Assembly (NCBI RefSeq): GCF_900103545.1
Contig: NZ_FNHH01000020.1
Coordinates: 1 to 64,000, forward strand
Source: Daejeonella rubra
GTDB lineage: Bacteria; Bacteroidota; Bacteroidia; Sphingobacteriales; Sphingobacteriaceae
Direction of reading: 5' to 3'
DNA: 64,000 bases
Part shown: piece after piece, positions 19,126-27,579 of the stretch
How the letters are laid out: every line of letters begins with the position of its first letter
How positions within the stretch are numbered: position 1 is the stretch's first letter
Notes under the pieces: generated by a model
What the model was told of the DNA's origin: nothing
The model's database searches: none
What the model saw: the letters and a program-made list of their open reading frames with translations, nothing else
Program-made: the position numbers and the translations under genes

Positions 19126-19199
19126 GGCGGGGTAGCTCAGATGGTTAGAGCGCAGGATTCATAACCCTGAGGTCGGCAGTTCGATCCTGCTCCCCGCTA
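19126..19199 (+). tRNA. tRNA with CAT anticodon, probably elongator tRNA-Met
   Basis: A 74-nt cloverleaf. The acceptor stem is GGCGGGG with CCCCGCT (first pair G-U), the D arm GCTC/GAGC, the anticodon loop TTCATAA, the variable loop AGGTC, the T arm GGCAG/CTGCT with loop TTCGATC, and discriminator A19199. No CCA is encoded. The anticodon stem CAGGA/CCCTG has an A-C mismatch at its last pair. It lacks initiator features (unpaired first pair, three G-C pairs by the loop). The CAT anticodon could also mark an isoleucine tRNA modified by TilS, so Met is likely but not certain. Confidence 0.85.
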
Positions 19200-19203
19200 C
19201 GTA

Positions 19204-19228
19204 GAGAGGCCCTTTTTGGGCCTTTCTT
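19204..19228 (+). terminator. Terminator after the tRNA
   Basis: AGGCCC-TTTTT-GGGCCT hairpin followed by TTCTT, starting 8 bases beyond the tRNA 3' end. Confidence 0.7.
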
Positions 19229-19325
19229 AGTTTAAGCTACTTCTTGTGCGCCAATTATTCTCCAAACCTAATATTTAAGAATTCCACTATAATTATATTA
19301 CAGTTTGCAGAGGTAGATTTAATTT

Positions 19326-19583
19326 ATGTTTACTGTTTATGTACTGCACTGCCCATCTTATAATAAAATCTATATAGGGTTTACATCTGATCTGGAGAGC
19401 AGGTTGAAATCACACAACATATTTGCGTCCAAAGGATGGACTATAAAGTTCAGGCCATGGGTCTTGATTTACACAGAAGAATATACAAGTAAAGCTGAAG
19501 CAATGAAAAGAGAAAAAAACTTTAAGGGTGCAAAAGGACGTGCTGAGATTTGGAATATGATTAAGCTGCGGAAAGACAATTAA
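19326..19583 (+). CDS. Small GIY-YIG endonuclease-like protein
   Basis: An 85-aa protein consisting only of a GIY-YIG domain: VYVL at residues 4-7 for the first strand, then KIYIGFT at 14-20 as the YIG strand, Arg26 and His30 in LESRLKSHN, Glu51 or Glu52 in YTEEY, and a basic C-terminal helix (KREKNFKGAKGR). This short form, with no DNA-binding domain, is common in Bacteroidota beside tRNA and rRNA genes. Here it lies between an intact tRNA and a fragment of tRNA 3' end, which fits a mobile or parasitic history (inference). Nuclease activity is expected from the family, though the substrate is unknown. Confidence 0.88.
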   Translation: MFTVYVLHCPSYNKIYIGFTSDLESRLKSHNIFASKGWTIKFRPWVLIYTEEYTSKAEAMKREKNFKGAKGRAEIWNMIKLRKDN

Positions 19584-19589
19584 AAATCC

Positions 19590-19654
19590 CATGATTCATA
19601 CCCACCCAGAGCGGACAGCTTTCTCCCGATAGCTATCGGGACTACTCCCCGCTA
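19590..19654 (+). repeat. tRNA remnant interrupted by an 18-bp palindrome
   Basis: GATTCATA at 19593-19600 and the following CC-rich/GCGGAC stretch align with the second half of the 88-bp units. CTACTCCCCGCTA at 19642-19654 matches the tRNA 3' end in 12 of 13 bases. Between them is a perfect palindrome TCCCGATAG/CTATCGGGA at 19624-19641. This looks like a decayed tRNA copy or array end lying beyond the GIY-YIG gene. Confidence 0.6.
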
Positions 19655-19761
19655 ATACTGAAGACCCTTTTCAGGAACTTTTATAATTAAGCTAATTTGC
19701 CACCAACCAGGGGCCAGAAAGGCACACAGAACCCCTTATTAAAGAACCAGCCAGCAGATCT

Positions 19762-20172
19762 TCAATTCATTTTTTCGAATTTATCCACCGTCATTGAGAG
19801 AATACTGTCATCCGACTCATTTTTTACAACGTGGAGATTAACCCTGCCTTCTTTTCCTTCAATGGTAAGTGTGTAATCCCAATCATTCAATTTTGCCTTA
19901 ATTACGCTTTTTCCTTCTTTATAAGGTACCGTCCAATTGCAGGACTGAGAAACGATCTTCAGTTCACCCCTGTCCACACCGTCTATATTGAGCATAATAG
20001 CTGTCTTAGAAAACCTGAGTACGGTTCTTTCATCCTTTACCCCAATCGGTTCTCCGGATGGATCTGCCAGATTTGTTTTTGATGTGTTTAGCATTGCATT
20101 CTCTTCGCATTGCGCGAAAGTGCTTAATGTCCCTGTAAGGGAAATAAATAAGGTGATTATTATACTTTTCAT
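19762..20172 (-). CDS. Small secreted protein of unknown function (136 aa)
   Basis: The ATG at 20172-20170 gives a clear signal peptide (KSIIITLFISLTGTLSTFAQ), so I prefer it to the in-frame TTG 99 bases upstream, which would add a polar, unlikely leader. The mature part has two cysteines (CEEN near the N-terminus and QSCNWTV in the middle), perhaps disulfide-bonded, and reads as an all-beta domain (RTVLRFSKTAIMLNIDG, YTLTIEGKEGRVNLHVV). No family recognised. It stands alone; nothing nearby suggests its role. Confidence 0.65.
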   Translation of the reverse strand: MKSIIITLFISLTGTLSTFAQCEENAMLNTSKTNLADPSGEPIGVKDERTVLRFSKTAIMLNIDGVDRGELKIVSQSCNWTVPYKEGKSVIKAKLNDWDYTLTIEGKEGRVNLHVVKNESDDSILSMTVDKFEKMN

Positions 20173-20764
20173 ATTTTTAATTTTCTGCTTGTTTAAATTT
20201 TTTAAGGATTTCAAACTTATTGACCGATTAATACTTCGGTACAAATATATAAATTTTATAATACCATGCAATACATAGTACTATTGAGAAATAACTCATA
20301 AACAAGCCTGCCCAAGCTCTCTATTTGTTCAAACACATTTGCTGCACACGCATTTTATAAAACAAATAATATTTAAATACCAAAGAAGCTTATAGAAAAT
20401 GCAGATTTGACAGCAGTCATTTATTTAATGCATTGCCCTGAATCTCTAACAAATGGATTAACGGTAATTTCAGGCCCCGGAATTCAAGCAAAGAGCCAGG
20501 TATTTATTTAGAAATTACTTAACCGGTCTTTTAATCGCGATAAGATTTTAGATCGCAAAAAAAAACTAAATACCTAAAGCATTAAAAATTGCAGAAGTTA
20601 GATTGGGGTAAAAAACCTCTTGTTTATTCTACAAATACTCGATAAAGCGAAATTAATATTGCTTTTTTATGCATTAATGGATCTTTAGCCAACTTTATAA
20701 AACTATTATAAAGATTTGTTTTCTTTTAATTTATTTTATTAAGTTTGTTTAAGAAGAACCAGGA
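20173..20764. other. Divergent intergenic region with the ROK-gene promoter
   Basis: About 590 bases without a gene. It contains a GCGAT-N10-ATCGC inverted repeat (20537-20556) followed by an A tract, which might be an operator or a minus-strand terminator, and the promoter of the ROK gene at its right end. Confidence 0.5.
20715..20747 (+). promoter_or_regulatory. Promoter of the ROK regulator gene
   Basis: TTTG at 20715-20718 and TAAGTTTG at 20740-20747, 21 bases apart, match the Bacteroidota -33/-7 promoter (TTTG / TAnnTTTG). The predicted start of transcription lies only about 10 bases before the ATG at 20765. Confidence 0.6.
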
Positions 20765-21955
20765 ATGTCAGTAAAAATTGGAAATAATCAGCGGCTCAGA
20801 GCTGATATAATTAAATACCTTCATTACAAAAAGGCACTTTCTTTACCCGATTTGAGTAAGCTTACTCAACGGAGTTTGCCATTGGTTACTTCTACAGTAA
20901 ATTCATTAATTGCCGATAAATACATTAAAAAAAAAGGTTTAGCCCCTTCAACAGGTGGACGCAGACCCTTAATGTTTTTAATCAATCCGGCTAAACAAAA
21001 ATATATTGTTGCTGTGGCTATGGATCAGCTTATCACCCAACTGGTGATTTTCAATCTTGCCAATGAGATTGTATTGCCGCTTCAGCTGCTCGATTTGAAT
21101 ATCAGCGAAGATGAACAGGCCGTTGGTAAACTCATCACTTTTATAAACTCTAGTATTCAAAAATCCGGTTTCGAAAGAACCTCTTTAATAGGTATTGGAA
21201 TTGGTACGCCCGGGCTCGTAAATGCCGAAAAAGGGATTAATAATTCTTATCTACCTACACCTAATGGGGCTAATTTAGGTGATTACCTGATGAAAGATTT
21301 AAACTTGCCAGTTTTTATCGATAACGATTCAAGTTTAATCACCTTAGCCGAGCTTCATTTTGGAAAGGCAGAGGGGATGCAGGATGCCTTAGTGGTGAAT
21401 GTAGGATGGGGAACAGGTTTGGGAATGATTATTAAAGGGAGTTTGTATCGGGGCAGTACCGGCTATGCAGGAGAATTTAGCCATATTCCGCTTTCAAAAA
21501 CCAATAATCTATGTTCATGTGGCAAAAGAGGTTGCCTGGAAGTAGATACCTCCTTATGGGTGATGGTTGAAAAAGCAAAAGCAGCATTGGCAGAGGGAGT
21601 CGAATCGAGTATGAAGAAGCTTTTTAAGGATAAATCAAAGCACTTCGGCGATCATTTTTTAGATGCAGTTATTCAACAAGACCCTTTGGCAATATCAATT
21701 TTGTCTGCCGGCTGCTTTCAGTTAGGAAAAGGCTTGTCCACATTAATTCATATTCTGAATCCGGAATGTATCGTACTAAGTGGACGAGGAGCACGGGCGG
21801 GTAAAATGTTACTTCCATCAATACAACAAGCCATTAATGAATTTTGTATACCCCGCATTGCAGACCAAACAACTATTACATTATCAACATTGGCAGATAA
21901 CGCAGAGTTATTAGCTGCTGCCAGTTTGGTCGTAGAAAACAGCCAATTTGAATAA
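20765..21955 (+). CDS. ROK-family transcriptional regulator/sugar kinase-like protein
   Basis: A 396-aa ROK (Repressor, ORF, Kinase) protein of the NagC/Mlc layout. A winged helix-turn-helix fills residues about 1-75 (LPDLSKLTQRSLPLVTSTVN), then comes the ASKHA sugar-binding domain with GIGIGTPG, the EFSH form of the ExGH sugar-contact motif, and the zinc motif CSCGKRGCLE (CXCGXXGCXE). It lies directly upstream of susC and susD on the same strand and so probably senses a sugar or sugar phosphate and controls their expression. Repressor or activator mode cannot be told. Confidence 0.92.
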   Translation: MSVKIGNNQRLRADIIKYLHYKKALSLPDLSKLTQRSLPLVTSTVNSLIADKYIKKKGLAPSTGGRRPLMFLINPAKQKYIVAVAMDQLITQLVIFNLANEIVLPLQLLDLNISEDEQAVGKLITFINSSIQKSGFERTSLIGIGIGTPGLVNAEKGINNSYLPTPNGANLGDYLMKDLNLPVFIDNDSSLITLAELHFGKAEGMQDALVVNVGWGTGLGMIIKGSLYRGSTGYAGEFSHIPLSKTNNLCSCGKRGCLEVDTSLWVMVEKAKAALAEGVESSMKKLFKDKSKHFGDHFLDAVIQQDPLAISILSAGCFQLGKGLSTLIHILNPECIVLSGRGARAGKMLLPSIQQAINEFCIPRIADQTTITLSTLADNAELLAAASLVVENSQFE

Positions 21956-22083
21956 AATTTATCAAAAAATTTAAACGAACCAAAATTACTGAGTTAAAGA
22001 TTATCAACTAAAAACAATAACTACTATCTAACTATCTAAAAACAACAAAAACAACAAAACAAAAACTAACTAAAAACAACAAC
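21956..22083 (+). promoter_or_regulatory. AC-rich unstructured leader of susC
   Basis: From about 22000 the sequence is nearly all A and C (repeated AAAAACAACAA blocks) up to the ATG at 22084. It has no Shine-Dalgarno-like purine block and cannot fold strongly, which fits a translational enhancer of a highly expressed Bacteroidota gene (inference). Confidence 0.5.
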
Positions 22084-25000
22084 ATGAAAAAAAACTACTT
22101 AAGGTGTTTAAGTGTGCTACTGCTAACATTGTTGAGCATTACTGCATTTGCACAAAAAACCATTACCGGAACGGTAAGGGAAAATTCGACACCGGTTCCC
22201 GGGGTTACCGTTGCTGTAAAAGGGACAACAAAAATAACCCAGACAAATGCTGAAGGAAAATTTTCAATTTCGGCCAATCCAACGGACATACTCGTTTTTA
22301 CCATGATAGGATCTGCCAGGCAGGAAATAGTAGTGGGAAACCAGCAAACAATTAATGTAACACTAGCTTTTTCAGAAAGTGAAATTGGTGAAGTTGTAAT
22401 AACCGCACTAGGTATTAAGCGAGAGAAAAAATCGTTGGGATATGGGGTGCAGGAGGTTAAGGGCGAGACTTTAGTTTCGGCTAAAGAACCTAACCTGGCA
22501 AATACGCTTACTGGAAAAATCGCTGGTTTACAGGTAATTAGATCTAGTGATGGACCAGCTGGATCTTCTAAAATATTGCTTCGTGGAAGTAATTCACTTA
22601 CAGGAAGTAACCAGCCTTTAATTGTAGTAGACGGTGTGCCAATTGATAACTTTACCGGTGCACCGGATAATGGTTATTGGAACAGATCCTTAGATATGGG
22701 TAACGGGATCGCTGATATTAATCCCGACGATATTGAGACGCTTTCTGTATTAAAGGGTCCTTCGGCTGCGGCATTATACGGTTCCAGAGCTGGTAACGGG
22801 GTAATATTAATCACTACCAAATCTGGCCGCGCACAAGACGGATTAGGGATTACCGTATCTAGTTCTTATGGTATGTCTAATATCTTCACCAATCCAGAGG
22901 TTCAAAACTCATTTGGTCAGGGAAATACTGGTGTATATAACGCTACTTCTACTGCCAGCTGGGGACCAAAAGCTGATGGTCAGATGGTAACTAATTGGAA
23001 TGGTCAACAAATTGGTTTAGCTACCTACAATAATGTTGATAATTATATGCAACAAGGTGCCAATATCAACAATAGCATTTCTTTTCAGCAATTATACAAA
23101 GGTGCCTCTATTTATACTTCATATAACCGTTTGGAAGATGAAGGTATTGTACCTGGAACCAAGCTTTTGCGTAATAACCTTACTGCAAGAGCTATTAGTA
23201 AATTTGGTTCAGATGATCGTTGGGTAACGGATACCAAAATTCAGTATAGCAATACAAAAGCTAATAACAGGCCAATCGGCGGCAGGGACAATAGTAGCGC
23301 TTATACACTTTATTTGTTGCCTCGTTCGATGGATATTACTGAGTTCCAGGCTGCAAAAAATAATGCAGGCAATATGCTATGGTTTCCGGGTGCTGGAAGT
23401 CAGATTAACCCATATTGGAGCAACCAAAATAATTTAAACCAAGATTCGAGAGATCGATTTATTGTGAATGGTTCAGTTAAATATAATTTTAACAAATGGT
23501 TAAATGCTGAGGTAAAAGGTGGAGCCGATTTATATACTACCAATACCCAATCTAATGTATATAGCGGAAGCCCGATAGCTTCTACAGGCCGTTACGGATT
23601 GGGAAAACAGACTTTTTCGGAAACCAACTTTAGTACATTGCTTTCAGCCAGAAAAGATAATCTTTTTGGTAAATTCGGAGGTATGCTTTCTGTCGGAGGT
23701 AACTTAATGCAAACGAATTTTTCTTCATTAAGTTCCAGCGTTGGATTATTAGTTGTGCCTAACCTGTTTTCACTTAATAATGGTGTAAGTCCGGCAGGTG
23801 TTAGTGAAGGGGTTTCAAAACGTAGTATAAACTCTGTATATAGTAGTGCTCAAATTAGTTATGATGGTTATCTTTATTTAGATGCTACTTTCAGAAATGA
23901 TTGGTCATCAACCTTAAGCAGAGAAAATCGTTCTTTCTTCTATCCTTCGGTTAGTTTATCGTATGTATTCTCAGATATGTTAAGTAATATGGGTGCTCAA
24001 ATGCCAAATTGGTTTGATTTCGGTAAGTTAAGAGCATCTTATGCACAAGTTGGTAATGACCTTGCTCCGTATCAATTGTACAACACGTTTAACATCGGTA
24101 AAGATCCTAATGGAAATACAACGGCAGGAAGAAATACTGTACTATTAGATCCAAACGTTCGCAGTGAGCTTATCAAATCACTTGAATTGGGAACAGAATT
24201 GAAATTTCTTCAAGGTCGTATTGGATTAGACTTCTCTTATTATAAAACTAATGCTACCCGCCAGTTGATTGATTTACCTATGGATGCTTTGAGTGGTTAT
24301 ACAGCCAAGAAAGTAAATGCAGGTGATATACAAAACACTGGTATTGAGTTGGTAATCGACGGCAGAGTGCTTGGTAAACCAAACGGTCTTAACTGGACTA
24401 CCTCTTTTAATTATTCCCGTAACAACAATACCGTAGAAGAATTATCAGAAGGTGTTAGCAGATACGGTCTTGGTGGCTTCGATGATGTAGCTGTTTTGGC
24501 AGTAGTTGGTGAGAAATATGGAGAGATTTATGGTACAAGGTACTCGAGAGTAAAAGACCAGGCTAGTCCGTTTTTTGGTCAGGTCCTGTTAAATGCAAAT
24601 GGAGTACCAACCCGCGACCCGGAAATTGTTAAACTAGGGAATCAACAAGCCAGAGCACTTATAGGTTTTACCAATAACTTTGAATATAAGGGTGTTGGTC
24701 TTTCTTTCTTAGTTGATGCAAGAATTGGTGGCGAAATATTTTCTGCTACACACGTTGCGATGCAGGCTAATGGTACATCAAACGTGACTGCGCCAAATGG
24801 CTTGAGAGCGAGTTTTGTAGCTCCGGGCGTGGTGAGCAATGGCACTGGTGGCTATGTTGCTAACACCAAAACGGTTACTCCTCAGGAATACTGGTTAGCA
24901 GTGGCAACTGCTAATAATTTAGGGATTACAGAGGCGAACATGTATGATGCAAGCAATGTGCGTTTGAGAAATGTTCAATTAAGCTATTCACTATCTCGTA

Positions 25001-25194
25001 AGCTTTTGGCTAATTCTCCGATTAAAAGCGCCAAGTTTGGAGTTTCAGCCAACAATGTTTGGTTGATAAAAAGTCACATGAATGGTATCGACCCTGAGTC
25101 GGTTTATGCAACTAACAGTAATGCAACCGGGTTCGAAAATGCAGGTTTACCAACTATGCGTACTTTCTTAATTAACCTGGCATTAGGATTTTAA
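22084..25194 (+). CDS. SusC/RagA-type TonB-linked outer-membrane transporter
   Basis: Outer-membrane importer of glycans or peptides, powered by TonB. The 1036-aa chain has a signal peptide (1-24, ending AFAQ), a carboxypeptidase-regulatory-like domain (about 25-110, TITGTVRENSTPVPGVTVAVKG), a plug (about 120-250; PLIVVDGVPIDNF, ETLSVLKGPSAAALYGSRAGNGVILITTK split over the plug signature) and a C-terminal 22-strand barrel ending LALGF. The length is typical. It is followed after 17 bases by susD; SusC and SusD act as one pedal-bin complex. The substrate is unknown, because no glycoside hydrolase lies in the window. Confidence 0.95.
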   Translation: MKKNYLRCLSVLLLTLLSITAFAQKTITGTVRENSTPVPGVTVAVKGTTKITQTNAEGKFSISANPTDILVFTMIGSARQEIVVGNQQTINVTLAFSESEIGEVVITALGIKREKKSLGYGVQEVKGETLVSAKEPNLANTLTGKIAGLQVIRSSDGPAGSSKILLRGSNSLTGSNQPLIVVDGVPIDNFTGAPDNGYWNRSLDMGNGIADINPDDIETLSVLKGPSAAALYGSRAGNGVILITTKSGRAQDGLGITVSSSYGMSNIFTNPEVQNSFGQGNTGVYNATSTASWGPKADGQMVTNWNGQQIGLATYNNVDNYMQQGANINNSISFQQLYKGASIYTSYNRLEDEGIVPGTKLLRNNLTARAISKFGSDDRWVTDTKIQYSNTKANNRPIGGRDNSSAYTLYLLPRSMDITEFQAAKNNAGNMLWFPGAGSQINPYWSNQNNLNQDSRDRFIVNGSVKYNFNKWLNAEVKGGADLYTTNTQSNVYSGSPIASTGRYGLGKQTFSETNFSTLLSARKDNLFGKFGGMLSVGGNLMQTNFSSLSSSVGLLVVPNLFSLNNGVSPAGVSEGVSKRSINSVYSSAQISYDGYLYLDATFRNDWSSTLSRENRSFFYPSVSLSYVFSDMLSNMGAQMPNWFDFGKLRASYAQVGNDLAPYQLYNTFNIGKDPNGNTTAGRNTVLLDPNVRSELIKSLELGTELKFLQGRIGLDFSYYKTNATRQLIDLPMDALSGYTAKKVNAGDIQNTGIELVIDGRVLGKPNGLNWTTSFNYSRNNNTVEELSEGVSRYGLGGFDDVAVLAVVGEKYGEIYGTRYSRVKDQASPFFGQVLLNANGVPTRDPEIVKLGNQQARALIGFTNNFEYKGVGLSFLVDARIGGEIFSATHVAMQANGTSNVTAPNGLRASFVAPGVVSNGTGGYVANTKTVTPQEYWLAVATANNLGITEANMYDASNVRLRNVQLSYSLSRKLLANSPIKSAKFGVSANNVWLIKSHMNGIDPESVYATNSNATGFENAGLPTMRTFLINLALGF

Positions 25195-25211
25195 CATTAA
25201 AAAATAAAGCG

Positions 25212-27116
25212 ATGAAAAATAAATATACAGGAATGTGGATGCTGATTACAGTTTTAGTAATGGCATCATCATGTAAAAAGTTCGACGAAATAAATACCAA
25301 CCCACTGGCGGCAAGTGCCGATCAGGTACAGGTAGATTATTTTATCAATAACAGTATCATAGGTTCACAAATGGATCCACATATTGCGGAACGGGTTTTT
25401 ATACTTTACTGGAAAACAGCAGGTCACCAGCAAATGGGCGGAGGTATTTCGAGTGGAGGCTACAACGATGGATGGTCGTCTGATTATTATAGCAGTTACA
25501 TGTCTGGTTGGTTAAACGCTGCAAATTCTGCTATACAAGTTGGGAATGATCAAGTCGCTAAGGGTACAAGTAAGTTGTATACTAAAAACTTAATACAAGT
25601 TGCAAGGATATGGCGAGCCTATTTGATGAGTGAGTTGTCTGATAATTTCGGACCTATTCCAATCAATAGTTTTCAAGGCACAAATCCTGAATTTGCAAGT
25701 GTGAAAGATGTTTATTATCATTTACTTGATGAGTTGAAAGACGCCACTTCAAAATTAGATGTGACTGTTGTAAATCCGGATGCTGTTAAAAAACAAGATC
25801 CCGCTTTTCAATATGATTATAATAAATGGAAAAGATATGCAAACACTCTGCGTTTGAGATTGGCCATGCGTTTATCTGAGGTAGATGCTGCTAAAGCTAA
25901 AACGGCCTTCGAAGAAGCTGCCAGTGGTGAATTATTAACAGCTGCTGATCAGACTTTCAAAGTTGCAGAGCGTGGAGGATGGGACGCTTTAACAGGCGTG
26001 ATGAGCAGAGAGTGGAATGCTCAAATTATGAGTGCTACTTATCGTAATTTAACCTTTAATCTGGGCGGTATATCATCTGCTACACAGGTAAGTGCAGGAA
26101 TACAATCTTTTGTAAAACCAGATAATTATATAGGCCTGCGTCTGCAAGATCATTTCACGATGAAAACCAATGATCCTTTTGCAGGATATTGGTTAGATGG
26201 CTTACCAAGCAAGATAGATCCAAGAGCATTTAAAGCATTTATTATCCCTGGAGATTTCAACAATAGCAACTTCAATAGCTATCCATCCTGGGATAATACT
26301 GCAAAAACTACTGTTCGTACCCTGACGGATGGAACAACTGCAATAAAAACAATCGACGCTAAATACTCATGGAATGGGTTTACCAGTGGCGATTGGGGAG
26401 TTCCAGGATCCAAAAATAACGTGAGAGCTTTTAATGGTACCATGCCACGTACCTCGAACGAATTTAGGACTAGTGCAAGTTCAAGAATATTTCTTGCCAA
26501 CTGGGAGACGTATTTCTTATTGGCTGAAGGAGCTGTGAGAGGCTGGGCCACTCCTATGTCAGCAAAGGCTGCCTATGAGGCTGGTGTAAAAGCTAATTTG
26601 GATTATTGGGGAGTTGGTGCGCAAAGTACTGCGTATTTAACTTCTACAGCCTATAACAACGCTGGGACTTCTGTAAGCTGGGATCATATAACAGAACCAC
26701 CTGCTACGCGTACAATGAACTACAAAGATGGTTTAACAGATGTTGATGGAACAGTTCAGATTAAATATCCAGACAATACAATCTATAAATCTGGTGCGGT
26801 AAAGAATGATCTGTTAACTAAAATCATAACGCAGAAATTTATTGCGCAAACACCCTGGTTACCTTTAGAAACATGGAGTGATCATCGTAGACTTGGGCTT
26901 CCATTTTTTGAAAATCCAGCTGTTGAAAACCCATTGGTTAATTTGCCAAATTTAACAGCAGGTAACTTTATGACTACTAGCGTGAAAAATTTCCCGCAAA
27001 GATTAAGATATCCTTCTGGTTTGAAAAACAGTAATGCTACCGGATATAACCAGGCGGTAGGATTTTTAGGGGGCGAAGATGGCGTACTTACTCCACTCTG
27101 GTGGGCTAAGAAATAG
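25212..27116 (+). CDS. SusD/RagB-type substrate-binding lipoprotein
   Basis: Surface lipoprotein that caps the SusC transporter and binds its ligand. The lipobox MASSC gives lipidated Cys21. The following FDEINTNP is typical of the SusD-like family, with helical repeats in the first half (residues 60-230) and a large loop-rich second half ending GGEDGVLTPLWWAKK. At 634 aa it is slightly long for SusD proteins and looks like the SusD-like subgroup often paired with peptide- or polymer-type SusC proteins; this subgroup call is tentative. Transcription ends at the strong hairpin at 27133-27169. Confidence 0.93.
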   Translation: MKNKYTGMWMLITVLVMASSCKKFDEINTNPLAASADQVQVDYFINNSIIGSQMDPHIAERVFILYWKTAGHQQMGGGISSGGYNDGWSSDYYSSYMSGWLNAANSAIQVGNDQVAKGTSKLYTKNLIQVARIWRAYLMSELSDNFGPIPINSFQGTNPEFASVKDVYYHLLDELKDATSKLDVTVVNPDAVKKQDPAFQYDYNKWKRYANTLRLRLAMRLSEVDAAKAKTAFEEAASGELLTAADQTFKVAERGGWDALTGVMSREWNAQIMSATYRNLTFNLGGISSATQVSAGIQSFVKPDNYIGLRLQDHFTMKTNDPFAGYWLDGLPSKIDPRAFKAFIIPGDFNNSNFNSYPSWDNTAKTTVRTLTDGTTAIKTIDAKYSWNGFTSGDWGVPGSKNNVRAFNGTMPRTSNEFRTSASSRIFLANWETYFLLAEGAVRGWATPMSAKAAYEAGVKANLDYWGVGAQSTAYLTSTAYNNAGTSVSWDHITEPPATRTMNYKDGLTDVDGTVQIKYPDNTIYKSGAVKNDLLTKIITQKFIAQTPWLPLETWSDHRRLGLPFFENPAVENPLVNLPNLTAGNFMTTSVKNFPQRLRYPSGLKNSNATGYNQAVGFLGGEDGVLTPLWWAKK

Positions 27117-27132
27117 TTAAGCATTCATATTG

Positions 27133-27169
27133 AAAAAGGCCGCTAAAATATAGTTTTAGCGGCCTTTTT
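27133..27169. terminator. Strong bidirectional terminator after susD
   Basis: Perfect 16-bp stem AAAAAGGCCGCTAAAA / TTTTAGCGGCCTTTTT with a short loop. It lies between susD and the convergent 96-aa gene, whose stop codon lies a few bases beyond it. Confidence 0.85.
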
Positions 27170-27171
27170 CT

Positions 27172-27462
27172 TTAGCCTGAATTAGCAGCTCCGATTTTAC
27201 CTGCAAGAAAATTCAAATCATTCACTTCCACATCGATCATTGGAATTTCACTTGTTTTCCGTTCTATTTCAAAGCTGTCAAAATTGCAATCCTTCAATTC
27301 GTTGAATATTTCGTAAAATTTCGACATCTCGCCGGTTCCGTCTACGTTTAACGGAGTTTTTAAGGGCTCTGTTCTCAACTTAGCCGCAAAGTCGCCAAAA
27401 TATTTATTCATGGAAGCTGTTTCGCTCGCTGAAAGAGGAATGGGTTTGTGTAAAAAATACAT
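27172..27462 (-). CDS. Orphan 96-aa protein of unknown function
   Basis: An ATG-initiated frame on the minus strand, soluble and acidic, with no signal peptide or membrane segment. It reads as a plausible folded protein (FYEIFNELKDCNFDSFEIERK, then IPMIDVEVNDLNFLAGKIG) and ends next to the susD terminator. It does not overlap another gene. I do not recognise it; it could be a small domain protein or the remains of a larger one. Confidence 0.45.
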   Translation of the reverse strand: MYFLHKPIPLSASETASMNKYFGDFAAKLRTEPLKTPLNVDGTGEMSKFYEIFNELKDCNFDSFEIERKTSEIPMIDVEVNDLNFLAGKIGAANSG

Positions 27463-27579
27463 TTGATCTGGTCTTCACCTTCGAAAAGCATACATTTGAA
27501 TCAGATAAACATTTAATCCGGATAAGACTATGGTCTTTAACCGGAAAGCCGAACTGTATTTTTTGCCCGATATTCAATC

